Below are positions 18,513 to 28,144 of a stretch of DNA of 37,086 nt, piece after piece. The position numbers and the translations under genes were made by a program. The stretch spans positions 1-37,086 of the forward strand of contig DASRFD010000137.1 of the NCBI GenBank assembly GCA_035651715.1. Direction: 5' to 3'. A model generated the notes under the pieces. It saw only the letters and a program-made list of their open reading frames with translations. It did not search any database and had not been told where the DNA came from. How positions within the stretch are numbered: the first letter of the stretch is position 1; each line of letters starts with the position of its first letter. The stretch comes from Nevskia sp035651715 (GTDB taxonomy: Bacteria > Pseudomonadota > Gammaproteobacteria > Nevskiales > Nevskiaceae).

Positions 18513-19118
18513 TTACAGGGCTTCGGCGTGCTTGGCCAGGTAGCTGGCCACGCCTTCGGCGGTGGGCTTCATCGCTTCGTCGCCCTTCTTCCAGCCGGCC
18601 GGGCAGACCTCGCCGTGCTGCTCGGTGAACTGCAGGGCGTCGACCACGCGCAGCAGCTCGTCGACCTCGCGGCCCAGCGGCAGGTTGTTGACGACCTGGT
18701 GCTGCACGATGCCGTTCTTGTCGATCAGGAACGAGCCGCGCAGCGCCACGCCGGCCTCCGGGTGCTCCACGCCGTAGGCCTTGGTGATCTCGTGCTTGAC
18801 GTCGGCGACCATCGGGAACTTGACCTCGCCGATGCCGCCCTTGTTGACCGGGGTGGCGCGCCAGGCGAAGTGGGTGAACTGCGAATCGATCGACACGCCG
18901 ACCAGCTGCACCCCGCGCTCCTCGAACTGCTTGATGCGGTTGTTGTGCGCGATGATCTCGGACGGGCAGACGAAGGTGAAGTCCAGCGGCCAGAAGAACA
19001 GGGCGACGTACTTCTTGCCCTTGTAGTCGGACAGCTTGAAGGTCTCGGTAATCGAGCCGTCGCCGAGCACGGCGGCGGCGGTGAAGTCGGGGGCGGGACG
19101 GCCGACGAGTACGCTCAT
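18513..19118 (-). CDS. AhpC/Prx-type 2-Cys peroxiredoxin
   Basis: Thiol peroxidase reducing H2O2 and organic peroxides. 201 residues, normal for the AhpC/Prx1 class. Peroxidatic Cys51 lies in WPLDFTFVCPSE with the nearby Thr and Pro; resolving Cys172 lies in GEVCPAGW; the GGIG segment of hyperoxidation-sensitive Prx1-type enzymes is present near residue 95. Tandem ATGs occur; the second (19118) is 7 bases from AAAGGAG, the first (19121) only 4. trxB follows on the same strand, so reduction by thioredoxin is likelier than by AhpF, which is not seen. An OxyR-like site lies upstream. Confidence 0.95.
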   Translation of the reverse strand: MSVLVGRPAPDFTAAAVLGDGSITETFKLSDYKGKKYVALFFWPLDFTFVCPSEIIAHNNRIKQFEERGVQLVGVSIDSQFTHFAWRATPVNKGGIGEVKFPMVADVKHEITKAYGVEHPEAGVALRGSFLIDKNGIVQHQVVNNLPLGREVDELLRVVDALQFTEQHGEVCPAGWKKGDEAMKPTAEGVASYLAKHAEAL

Positions 19119-19230
19119 CATCAAACTCCTTTGAACGGTTGAATATGCGGGTGCATCCAAGCGACGCAATGGATGCGGAACAGTGCAGCTCAAGACACGG
19201 TCGAAGCTCAGCCCGCACCGTGCGAGAGGC

Positions 19231-19259
19231 ATTCTAGGTGCCGAAGCACGATATAACCA
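19231..19259 (-). promoter_or_regulatory. Candidate promoter of the peroxiredoxin gene
   Basis: On the minus strand a -10 TAGAAT (19231-19236) is preceded after 17 bases by a weak -35 TGGTTA (19254-19259). A weak -35 abutting an upstream activator site is what OxyR-activated promoters typically show. Confidence 0.5.
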
Positions 19260-19297
19260 GATAAATGTTTTTATCCGATGAATAGACAGTTGCTATC
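19260..19297 (-). promoter_or_regulatory. OxyR-like operator upstream of the peroxiredoxin gene
   Basis: ATAG-N7-CTAT (19282-19296) matches one complete half of the OxyR consensus exactly. Seven bases before it lies TTAT, the end of a perfect dyad GATAAA-N4-TTTATC (19260-19275), which resembles the second half with one base less spacing. The pair abuts the proposed -35 box of the peroxiredoxin promoter. Confidence 0.5.
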
Positions 19298-19476
19298 GAG
19301 CAGGGTTCTGCCGCGCCCCTGCCGGGATGGCCTGCCGCGGGCCCTGGCCGGACACTCTCCGGTCGGCGCCAAACTGGCCAGGGGCGCCGTTTTGCGGCGT
19401 TCCCGCCACCGCCGGCTGGGGGCCGTGCCATACTTGCGCCAGGAATTTTCCGCCGCTTTCCCCTGAAACTCCCTCA

Positions 19477-21336
19477 ATGAGCGAAACCAAGAATCCCGTG
19501 CTGCGCTTCTTCGGCTGGATCGGGCGCATCCTGGTCGGGCTGTACCGCCTGGTCTTTGCGCTGTGGATCGTCGTCATCCTCGGCCTTCTCTGGCTGGTGT
19601 TCCAGGGCGGCCCGCCGGTGCATGTCGAGAACAACGTCGCCCTGGCCCTGATTCCCACCGGCAACGTGGTCGACCAGACCAACAGCACCGGCCAGAACCT
19701 GCTGCGCCAGCTGGGGCAGACCAAGCCGTCGCAGACCCTGCTGCGCGACCTCACCGCCGCGCTGACCGCAGCCGCCACCGACGCGCGCATCCCGTTCGCG
19801 GTGCTGCGCCTGGACGAGATGGAGTCGGTCGGCCTGCCGCAGATGCAGGAACTGGCGGTGGCGATGAAGAAGTTCCGCGCCGCCGGCAAGCCGATCTACG
19901 TCTACGGCGAATCCTACGACCAGAACCAGTATTTCATCGCCGCCCAGGCCGACGAGGTTTCGCTCGACCCGATGGGCGCCCTGATGCTGCAGGGCTACGG
20001 CGTCTACGGCAACTACTTCAAGGACGGCCTGGACAAGCTCGGCGTGCAGATGAACGTGTTCCGCGTCGGCGAATACAAGTCGGCGGTGGAGCCGTTCCTG
20101 CGCAACGACATGTCGCCCGAGGCCAAGGCCGCCAACCAGGCCTGGCTCAACGACCTGTGGGACGTCTACAACCAGTCGGTGTCGAGCGCGCGCAAGCTGC
20201 CCGAGCGCGCCGCCGACAGCTACGCCCGCAACTTCGCCCCGGAGCTGCTCAAACGCGCCGGCGACGCCGCGCCCTATGCACTGGACGCGCACCTGGTCAA
20301 CCGGGTCGAGACGCTGGCCCAGTTCCGCAAGCGCATGTCGGACAAGGTCGGCTACGACAAGGACAAGGGCAGCTTCCGCCAGATCGGCTTCAGCGACTAC
20401 CTGCGCGCGGTCAAGCGCGAAGCCAAGCCGCCGCCCTCCACCCGCATCGCGCTGGTGGTGGCGCAAGGCGAGATCGTCGACGGCGAGAGCGACGTCGACA
20501 ACGCCGGCGGCGACACCATCTCCAGCCTGCTCGACCAGGCGCGGCGCGACGACGACGTCAAGGCGGTGGTGCTGCGCGTCAATTCGCCCGGCGGCAGCGT
20601 CTTCGCCTCCGAGAAAATCCGCCGCGCGGTGGAGGCGCTGCAGGACGACGACAAGCCGGTGGTGGTGTCGATGGGCAACCTGGCCGCCTCCGGCGGCTAC
20701 TGGATCTCCATGGCCGCCTCGCAGATCTGGGCTGAGCCTTCGACCATCACCGGCTCGATCGGCATCTTCGGCCTGATCCCGACCATCGACCAGCCGCTGA
20801 ACAAGCTCGGCATCCATACCGACGGCGTCGGCACCACGCCGCTGGCCGGCGCCTTCCGCATGGACCGGCCGCTGACGCCGGAGATGAAGGTCATCGTCCA
20901 GTCGTCGATCGAGCGCGGCTACCACGAGTTCATCGCCGGCGTGGCCAAGGGCCGCAACCTGCCGGTGGACAAGGTCGACAGCATCGCCCGCGGCCGCGTC
21001 TGGAGCGGCGTCGCCGCCAAGGGCCTGGGCCTGGTCGACAACCTCGGCGGCATCGAGGACGCCGAGGCCGCCGCCGCCAAGCTGGCCAACCTCAAGCAGG
21101 GCGGCTACCGCATCCAGGAGCTGCAGCCGGAGCGCGACGTGTTCGCCGGCTGGATCGGCAAGCTGCTCGGCGGCTCGCACGCCGACCTGTCGTTCCTCGC
21201 CGACCTGCTGCCGCAACACAGCGCCGTCAAGGCGCCGCTGGAGGACGTGGCGCAGCTGCTGCGCAGCTTCAACGATCCGCGCGGGGTCTACGCCTACTGC
21301 TTCTGCACGCCCACGCCCGCGGGCGGGGCGCGCTAG
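19477..21336 (+). CDS. sppA: Signal peptide peptidase SppA, 67K type
   Basis: Inner-membrane Ser/Lys protease that degrades cleaved signal peptides. 619 residues, the long two-domain type. An N-terminal membrane anchor (about 24-43) precedes tandem SppA domains; the general-base Lys201 lies in VGEYKSAVEPF and nucleophile Ser406 in MGNLAASGGYW, matching E. coli Lys209/Ser409. The frame is open upstream, but ATG 19477 is chosen because MSETKNPVLRFFGWIGR leads directly into the anchor. An alpha/beta hydrolase gene follows 11 bases downstream. Confidence 0.96.
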   Translation: MSETKNPVLRFFGWIGRILVGLYRLVFALWIVVILGLLWLVFQGGPPVHVENNVALALIPTGNVVDQTNSTGQNLLRQLGQTKPSQTLLRDLTAALTAAATDARIPFAVLRLDEMESVGLPQMQELAVAMKKFRAAGKPIYVYGESYDQNQYFIAAQADEVSLDPMGALMLQGYGVYGNYFKDGLDKLGVQMNVFRVGEYKSAVEPFLRNDMSPEAKAANQAWLNDLWDVYNQSVSSARKLPERAADSYARNFAPELLKRAGDAAPYALDAHLVNRVETLAQFRKRMSDKVGYDKDKGSFRQIGFSDYLRAVKREAKPPPSTRIALVVAQGEIVDGESDVDNAGGDTISSLLDQARRDDDVKAVVLRVNSPGGSVFASEKIRRAVEALQDDDKPVVVSMGNLAASGGYWISMAASQIWAEPSTITGSIGIFGLIPTIDQPLNKLGIHTDGVGTTPLAGAFRMDRPLTPEMKVIVQSSIERGYHEFIAGVAKGRNLPVDKVDSIARGRVWSGVAAKGLGLVDNLGGIEDAEAAAAKLANLKQGGYRIQELQPERDVFAGWIGKLLGGSHADLSFLADLLPQHSAVKAPLEDVAQLLRSFNDPRGVYAYCFCTPTPAGGAR

Positions 21337-21347
21337 CAGGGGCCTGG

Positions 21348-22187
21348 ATGCCCTACGCCGAGCTGCCGGGCGTCCGCCTCCACTACGAGGAAGCGGGCCG
21401 CGGCGAGCCGCTGGTGCTGCTGCACGGCATCGGCGCCAGCCGCACCGACTGGGAGTACAACGTGCCGGCTTTTGCCGGCCACTATCGCGTCATCACGCCG
21501 GACCTGCGGGGCTTCGGCCTGTCCGAGCGCTCCGGCAACTACAGTGTCGCCACCTTCGCCAACGACATCTGGCTGCTGCTGGAGCGGCTCGGCGTGGACG
21601 GCTTCCACCTGATCGGCCATTCGATGGGTGGGGCGGTGGCGCTGCAGATGGCGGTGGACCGTCCCGCGCGGATCCGGCGGCTGGTCGCCGCCGACACCCT
21701 GCCGAGCTTCCAGGCCAACAGCTTCGGCAAGCGCATCCTGTTCGCCTACCGCTACCTGATGATGGGCGTGTTCGGGCCGCAGCGGCTGTCCAGCGCGGTC
21801 GCCGCCAAGCTGTTTCCCAACCCGGACCAGCAGGCGTTGCGCGACCGCGCCACCGCCGGCGGCCTGGCCAACGACCGTGGCGTCTACCTGGAAACGCTCA
21901 AGGCCCTGCTCGGCTGGAACGTGCTGGGACAGCTGGAGCGCCTGACCATGCCGGTGCTGGTGGTGGCGGCGGAGCACGACTACTTCCCGGTGAGCGATGC
22001 CGAGGCCTTCGCCCGCATGCTGCGCGACGCGCGCCTGAAGATCTTCGCCGGCATGCACCATGCCCTGCCGCTGGAGGCGCCGCAGGCGTTCAACACGGCG
22101 GTGCTGCGCTTCCTCGCGGGAGAACCGGAAGGCAAGGCGATGAAGCACCGCGTGGCGGATCGCCTGGTCCGCGAAGCCAGGGGCTGA
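21348..22187 (+). CDS. Alpha/beta-hydrolase fold enzyme
   Basis: Soluble serine hydrolase of 279 residues. Oxyanion region LVLLHGIGASRTDWE, nucleophile Ser92 in GHSMGGAVAL, acid Asp likely in AEHDYFPVSDAE, and catalytic His in GMHHALPLEAP. It looks like the esterase / C-C hydrolase / haloperoxidase-like group; the substrate is not predictable from sequence. It begins 11 bases after sppA and is probably co-transcribed, with no evident functional relation. It converges on nadC. Confidence 0.9.
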   Translation: MPYAELPGVRLHYEEAGRGEPLVLLHGIGASRTDWEYNVPAFAGHYRVITPDLRGFGLSERSGNYSVATFANDIWLLLERLGVDGFHLIGHSMGGAVALQMAVDRPARIRRLVAADTLPSFQANSFGKRILFAYRYLMMGVFGPQRLSSAVAAKLFPNPDQQALRDRATAGGLANDRGVYLETLKALLGWNVLGQLERLTMPVLVVAAEHDYFPVSDAEAFARMLRDARLKIFAGMHHALPLEAPQAFNTAVLRFLAGEPEGKAMKHRVADRLVREARG

Positions 22188-22269
22188 CAGCGATCCCGCG
22201 CGAAGCCGCCTAAGCGCCGGCAGCCGCTTCAACGAGTTTTGCCGGCGGCCCGGCGGGACGCCGTGGCGG

Positions 22270-23133
22270 CTACGCCTGGAAGCGCATCGACAGGTCCACC
22301 GCCCGTACATGCTTGGTGATGGCGCCGATGGAAATGCGGTCGACGCCGGTCTCGGCGATGGGGCGGATATTGTCGAGCGTGGTGCTGCCGGAATACTCGA
22401 TCACGGTCTTGCCGCCGTTCTGGCGGTGGGCGCGGGTCAGGGCCACCGCTTCGCGCAGCAGGGGCAGTGGAAACTCGTCCACCAGCAGCAGGTCCACGTC
22501 CGCTTCCAGCGCGGCGCGGGCCTCGTCGAGGTCCTCGGCTTCGGTCATCAGCGGCACGCCGGCGTCCAGGGCCCGGGCGTTGGCGATGGCCTGGCGGATG
22601 CCGCCGGCCGCGGCGATGTGGTTTTCCTTGATCAGGATGCCGTCGTAGAGGCCGATGCGGTGGTTGACGCCGCCGCCGAACACCACCGCGTATTTCTGCG
22701 CGTTGCGCAGGCCCGGCAGCGTCTTGCGCGTGTCGACGATCCTGGCGCCGGTGCCGGCGACCGCGTCGACGTACTTGCGCACCGCCGTGGCGGTGCCGGA
22801 CAGGGCCTGCAGGAAGTTCAGCGCGGTGCGCTCGCCGGTGAGCATCGCGCGCGCCGGCCCGCGTAGCGTGCACAACTGCTGCTCGGCCTTCACCGCGGCG
22901 CCCTCCGCCACTTCCCAGCGCACCTCGATGCCGCGGTCGAGGCGGGCGAAGACCTCGTCGAACCAGGGCTGGCCGCAGATCACCGCCGCCTCGCGCGCGA
23001 TGACATGCGCCACGGCGCGCTGCTCGGCCGGCACCAGGCGCGCGGTGACGTCGCCGCTGCCGATGTCCTCGGCCAGCGCGTGCTGCACGGTGGCGTGCAG
23101 GTCGTCCGGGATCAGATAGGGCGGGCGTCTCAT
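22270..23133 (-). CDS. nadC: Nicotinate-nucleotide pyrophosphorylase (quinolinate phosphoribosyltransferase)
   Basis: Forms nicotinate mononucleotide from quinolinate and PRPP in de novo NAD synthesis. 287 residues, usual length. Conserved regions: DIGSGDVTARLVP near the N-terminus, TALNFLQALSGTAT, DTRKTLPGLRNAQKYAV (catalytic Arg/Lys), GGGVNHRIGLYDGILIKENH, and C-terminal EYSGSTTLDNIRPIAETGVDRISIGAITKH. It lies 27 bases downstream of argF on the minus strand and is likely co-transcribed; no nadA or nadB is in the window. Confidence 0.97.
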   Translation of the reverse strand: MRRPPYLIPDDLHATVQHALAEDIGSGDVTARLVPAEQRAVAHVIAREAAVICGQPWFDEVFARLDRGIEVRWEVAEGAAVKAEQQLCTLRGPARAMLTGERTALNFLQALSGTATAVRKYVDAVAGTGARIVDTRKTLPGLRNAQKYAVVFGGGVNHRIGLYDGILIKENHIAAAGGIRQAIANARALDAGVPLMTEAEDLDEARAALEADVDLLLVDEFPLPLLREAVALTRAHRQNGGKTVIEYSGSTTLDNIRPIAETGVDRISIGAITKHVRAVDLSMRFQA

Positions 23134-23160
23134 GTCAGCGCGAGGTCGTGGGCATGGCGC

Positions 23161-24054
23161 TCAGGTTAGCAGGAATTCGAGCAGCGCCATCTGGGCCCAC
23201 AAGCGGTTTTCCGCCTCGTCGAACACCACGCTCTGCGGGCCGTCGATCACCTCGGCGGTGACTTCCTCCTCGCGGTGGCAGGGCAGGCAGTGCATGAACA
23301 CCGCGTCGGCCCTGGCCCGGGCCATCAGCGAGCGGTTGACCTGGAACGGCGCCAGGATCTGGATGCGCTCGGCGCGCTCGGCTTCGCGGCCCATGCTGGT
23401 CCAGGTGTCGGTGACCACCAGGTCGGCGCCCTCCACCGCCTTGAGCGGATCGTCGATCAGCGCCACCGACTTGCCGGCGAACTGCAGCACCGACGGGTCG
23501 GGGCGGTACTGGTGCGGCGTCGAGGCGCGCAGGGTGAAGCCGTAGAGCCTGGCCGCCTCAATCCAGGAATTGCAGACGTTGTTGCCGTCGCCGACCCAGA
23601 CCGCGACCTTGCCTTTGGGGTCGCCGCGGTGCTCGATCCAGGTCTGCACGTCCGCCAGCAGCTGGCAGGGGTGGTGCAGCTCGGACAGGCCGTTGATCAC
23701 CGGCACGCGCGAGTGCCGCGCCAGCTCCTCCTGGTCGGCCTGCGAATCGTTGCGGATCATGATCGCGTCGCACATCCGCGACAGCACCTTGGCGGTGTCG
23801 GACAGCGGCTCCTCGCGCCCCAGCTGGGTCTGCGCGGTGGCCAGCATCAGGGCGTGGCCGCCGAGCTTGTGCATGCCCACTTCGAAGGAAACGCGGGTGC
23901 GGGTCGAGCTCTTGGCGAAGATCATCGCCAGGCTGCGGCCCAGCAGCGGCCGGTGCTCGGGCTTCAGTCCGGTCTTCAGCGCGGTGGCGCGCGCCACGAT
24001 GCGCTGCGCTTCCGCCGCGGAAAGGTCGCTCAACTTGAGAAAATGCCGTGCCAC
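23161..24054 (-). CDS. argF: Ornithine carbamoyltransferase
   Basis: Makes citrulline from ornithine and carbamoyl phosphate in arginine synthesis. 297 residues, matching the shorter anabolic form. The carbamoyl-phosphate site SSTRTRVSFE (about 49-58) is intact; further signatures are HPCQLLADVQT, WVGDGNNVCNSW and HCLPCHR (ornithine-site Cys). The start is GTG at 24054, because ARHFLKLSDLS matches the family start; the Shine-Dalgarno is weak. nadC follows. Confidence 0.96.
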   Translation of the reverse strand: MARHFLKLSDLSAAEAQRIVARATALKTGLKPEHRPLLGRSLAMIFAKSSTRTRVSFEVGMHKLGGHALMLATAQTQLGREEPLSDTAKVLSRMCDAIMIRNDSQADQEELARHSRVPVINGLSELHHPCQLLADVQTWIEHRGDPKGKVAVWVGDGNNVCNSWIEAARLYGFTLRASTPHQYRPDPSVLQFAGKSVALIDDPLKAVEGADLVVTDTWTSMGREAERAERIQILAPFQVNRSLMARARADAVFMHCLPCHREEEVTAEVIDGPQSVVFDEAENRLWAQMALLEFLLT

Positions 24055-24135
24055 GCTTCGCTCGCAGTGGACGTCCTGTCCGGGATGCCTGGCATCCTGT
24101 GCCAGGACGTGTTGGAAAAAGCCGCTCCAAAAAGC

Positions 24136-24164
24136 AAAAGGGCCGCCCCGTTACAGGGCGGCCC
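24136..24164 (-). terminator. Intrinsic terminator of sodB
   Basis: GGGCCGCCC (24140-24148) and GGGCGGCCC (24156-24164) form a 9-bp stem with a 7-base loop. The adjoining AAAA (24136-24139) gives TTTT at the 3' side on the minus strand, 20 bases past the sodB stop. Confidence 0.85.
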
Positions 24165-24184
24165 GGAAAAGCTTACCGCAATTT

Positions 24185-24760
24185 TCAGCCGAGGTTCTTT
24201 TCGGCGAAGCCCCAGTTGGCCAGGCTCCAGAAGTGATCCAGGTAGGTGGCGCGGGCGTTGCGGTAGTCGATGTAATAGGCGTGTTCCCACACGTCGCAGG
24301 TCAGCAGGGGCTTGTCGGCGGTGGTGAGCGGGGTGGCGGCGTTGGAGGTGCTGACCACGGCCAGCGAGCCGTCCGGCTTCTGCACCAGCCAGGCCCAGCC
24401 GGAGCCGAAAGTGCCGATCGCGGTTTCGGTGAACAGCTTCTTGAAGTCGTCGATGCCGCCGAACTGCTTGACCAGGGCGTCGGCCAGCTTCTTGCCCGGC
24501 GCCGCCTGCTTGGGCGTCAGGCTGTTCCAGAAGAAATTGTGGTTCCAGATCTGGGCCACGTTGTTGAACAGCTTGCCCGAGGACTTCTTGACCGCGTCTT
24601 CCAGCGAGGCATTCTCGAACTCGGTGCCGGCGATCAGCTTGTTGGCCGTGTCGACATAGGTCTTGTGGTGCTTGCCGTAGTGGTATTCCAGCGTCTCGCG
24701 CGACATGTGCGGCTCGAGCGCTTCGCGTGCGTAGGGCAGTTCGGGGAGGGTAAAGGCCAT
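24185..24760 (-). CDS. sodB: Iron superoxide dismutase
   Basis: Dismutes superoxide to H2O2 and O2 in the cytoplasm. 191 residues, typical. Metal ligands are visible in EYHYGKHHKTY, WNHNFFW, and CDVWEHAYYIDY (Asp and His). The Gln in FNNVAQIWNHNFFW and the GTFGSGWAWL segment favour the Fe type. Start ATG is preceded by AGAGGA. Upstream minus-strand sequence contains AT-rich GGTATTGAATTTAG, a possible -10 region, but no clear Fur or IscR box is evident. Confidence 0.96.
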   Translation of the reverse strand: MAFTLPELPYAREALEPHMSRETLEYHYGKHHKTYVDTANKLIAGTEFENASLEDAVKKSSGKLFNNVAQIWNHNFFWNSLTPKQAAPGKKLADALVKQFGGIDDFKKLFTETAIGTFGSGWAWLVQKPDGSLAVVSTSNAATPLTTADKPLLTCDVWEHAYYIDYRNARATYLDHFWSLANWGFAEKNLG

Positions 24761-24964
24761 GACGTCCTCTATCTTGAACGTGGGGGGTTCGGTTTCGTCC
24801 GCCGCACACCTTAGGGCAGGGGTCCGCTAAATTCAATACCGCAGAACAGTGGACCGACCCCGCCGGGCAAGGTTCCGGCGCCGGGCGGCCCTTGAAAACT
24901 TTCTTCCGCGCCTCAGCTTAGGCCCTGTAATTATTTCCCGGTCCCCGCCGGGCCGCTCCCGAGG

Positions 24965-24973
24965 TGGTAAAAT
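24965..24973 (+). promoter_or_regulatory. Candidate extended -10 promoter of grxD
   Basis: TGgTAAAAT matches the extended -10 consensus with five of six hexamer positions. No good -35 is found. The start site would be near 24980, giving a leader of about 27-39 bases. Confidence 0.5.
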
Positions 24974-25006
24974 ACGCCTTGCAGTTGTCCCGCCCCGCAG
25001 TGTCGA

Positions 25007-25348
25007 GTGAGTAACACGATGGACGTCCTTGAACGGATCAAGCAGCAGGTCTCCGAGAACCCGATCATCCTCTACATGAAGGGTTCGCCCGATTTTCCGC
25101 AGTGCGGCTTCTCCGCGCGCGCGGTGCAGGCGCTGAATGCCTGCGGCGTGGAGTACGCCTACGTCAACATCTATGAAGACGAAGAGGTCTACCGCACCCT
25201 GCCGAAGTTCGCCAACTGGCCGACCTTCCCGCAGCTCTATGTCAAGGGCGAGCTGGTCGGCGGCTGCGACATCACCCTGGACCTGTTCCAGTCCGGCGAG
25301 CTGAAGAAGATGCTGGAAGAAGCGGTGGGCAAGAAGCAGGCCGCCTGA
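25007..25348 (+). CDS. grxD: Monothiol glutaredoxin (Grx4/GrxD type)
   Basis: CGFS glutaredoxin that binds and transfers [2Fe-2S] clusters, working with BolA-like partners. 113 residues. LYMKGSPDFPQCGFSARAVQAL carries active-site Cys33; WPTFPQLYVKGELVGGCDI holds the cis-Pro and glutathione-binding residues. The GTG at 25007 aligns the N-terminus with E. coli GrxD; the ATG at 25019 with GAGTGAG upstream is an equally acceptable start. It ends at a symmetric terminator shared with a convergent DJ-1-like gene. Confidence 0.96.
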   Translation: MSNTMDVLERIKQQVSENPIILYMKGSPDFPQCGFSARAVQALNACGVEYAYVNIYEDEEVYRTLPKFANWPTFPQLYVKGELVGGCDITLDLFQSGELKKMLEEAVGKKQAA

Positions 25349-25365
25349 TTCCCGCCCGCTGCACC

Positions 25366-25393
25366 AAAATCGCCCGCAGATGCGGGCGATTTT
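25366..25393. terminator. Bidirectional terminator between grxD and DJ-1-like gene
   Basis: A 13-bp perfect stem (25366-25378 with 25381-25393) has A residues on the left end and T residues on the right, so it can end transcription from both convergent genes. Confidence 0.9.
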
Positions 25394-25443
25394 GTTTGCG
25401 CCGCGTCGTGTGCCGGGCGACCGCGCTGCCGGCTTGAAGCCGG

Positions 25444-25995
25444 CTACGGCGCCAGCAAGGCGCCCGCCACTTCCTTGCTTTTCGCCGGCCCCGCCAGCAG
25501 CTCCACCAGCCGGAGCGCGAAGGCCATTGCCGTGGCCGGTCCCTGGCTGGTGATGAAATGGCCGTCGACTACCACCGGCTTGTTCACCCAGCGCGGCAGT
25601 TTTGCCTTGAGGGCCGGATAGCAGGTGGCCTCGCGCCCGTCGAGCAGGTGCTGCGGCGCCAGGGTCAGGGCGGGGGCGGCGCAGATCGCGGCGAGCCAGT
25701 GCTGCGCGTCGTTCTGCTGGTGCAGCATCTCCACCAGCGGCATGTTGCGGCCGAGAGCCTCGGCGCCTTTCTCGCCGCCGGGCAGGACGATCAGGTTGTA
25801 CTTGTGGCCGAGCGTATCGAGCAGGCGCTTGTCGGCGTGCAGGCGCACGCCGCGGGTGCCGCTGACGGCCAGTTCCGATTCGATGCTGGCCAGCGTCACT
25901 TCCACTTCGGCGCGGCGCAGCACGTTGACGATCGTCACCGTTTCCAGGCTTTCCGATCCGTGCGCCACCGGTACCAGGGCGGTTGGGGTTTTCAT
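25444..25995 (-). CDS. DJ-1/PfpI family protein, YajL-like
   Basis: Class I glutamine amidotransferase-like fold protein of 183 residues. Nucleophile-elbow Cys105 in LAAICAAPAL and conserved Glu15 in HGSESLE match YajL/DJ-1. VLPGGEKGAEAL and YPALKAKLPRW are family-like. Proposed roles of YajL (oxidative-stress chaperone or glyoxal-type hydrolase/deglycase) are debated, so only the family is firm. Start ATG is preceded by AGGGAG. Convergent with grxD; a nearby stress-related cluster (sodB, grxD) is suggestive only. Confidence 0.9.
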   Translation of the reverse strand: MKTPTALVPVAHGSESLETVTIVNVLRRAEVEVTLASIESELAVSGTRGVRLHADKRLLDTLGHKYNLIVLPGGEKGAEALGRNMPLVEMLHQQNDAQHWLAAICAAPALTLAPQHLLDGREATCYPALKAKLPRWVNKPVVVDGHFITSQGPATAMAFALRLVELLAGPAKSKEVAGALLAP

Positions 25996-26209
25996 CGACG
26001 ACGCTCCCTGCAGGGCCGCTTCCGGCTCCTAGCCTACGCCGTTTGCGGCGGCCGGGCGACGTGGCGGTCGCGGTTCCATTCCATGCACAGTCCCGCCGCG
26101 CTGTTGTCCCTCGCCCGATGCGGTACGCGGTGCTCCCCGCGCCCGGCCCTGCGTGAAAAGGACCGGCCGCGGCAGGCCATGCAGGTGGACCGGAGGCCTC
26201 CTGGGGCGG

Positions 26210-26218
26210 TGCTAGAAT
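26210..26218 (+). promoter_or_regulatory. Candidate extended -10 promoter of the icd-CBS gene
   Basis: TGcTAGAAT fits the extended -10 consensus. No -35 is apparent. A perfect 10-bp palindrome GGAGGCCTCC (26192-26201) lies just upstream in the spacer position and could be an operator. Confidence 0.45.
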
Positions 26219-26274
26219 GGTTCGATCAAGGACCCCAGATAACGTCGGCGCAAGGCCGAGGAGAAGGATTCCCC

Positions 26275-28047
<1,773 letters not shown>

Positions 28048-28067
28048 AGGAGCGGTGGTCGGCGGCC

Positions 28068-28135
28068 CGTTGCCGGTTGCCGGTCGGCAGCCGGGGAGCC
28101 GCACCGCCGTTGCCGGCAACCGATAACCGCCAACG
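28068..28135. repeat. Degenerate heptamer element, inverted arms, after icd
   Basis: Left side reads CGTTGCC-GGTTGCC-GGTCGGC (28068-28088). After a short core, CGTTGCC is followed by inverted heptamers GGCAACC-GATAACC-GCCAACG (28108-28135). The two sides can pair into an imperfect long hairpin. It fills most of the spacer between icd and the CinA-like gene. A similar element follows pgm. Confidence 0.55.
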
Positions 28136-28144
28136 CTTCAGCGC

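Larger units (their letters stand above)
19119..19476. other. Divergent intergenic region, peroxiredoxin/sppA
   Basis: This 358-base gap holds the peroxiredoxin ribosome-binding site and leader, a candidate minus-strand promoter (19231-19259) and an AT-rich dyad cluster (19260-19297). The remainder up to sppA is GC-rich with no gene or clear plus-strand promoter that I can support. Confidence 0.6.

Noticed and set aside
19122..19232. A longer N-terminus for the peroxiredoxin
   Set aside because: The added residues lack similarity and would overlap the proposed promoter; AAAGGAG lies just before the tandem ATGs.
25558..26274. An N-terminal extension of the isocitrate dehydrogenase from the open upstream frame
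   Set aside because: It would run antisense through the DJ-1-like gene and has no similarity; ATG 26275 has a strong ribosome-binding site and the family N-terminus.
28068..28135. CRISPR-like array
   Set aside because: Units are 7 bases, degenerate and contiguous, with no unique spacers and no cas genes.
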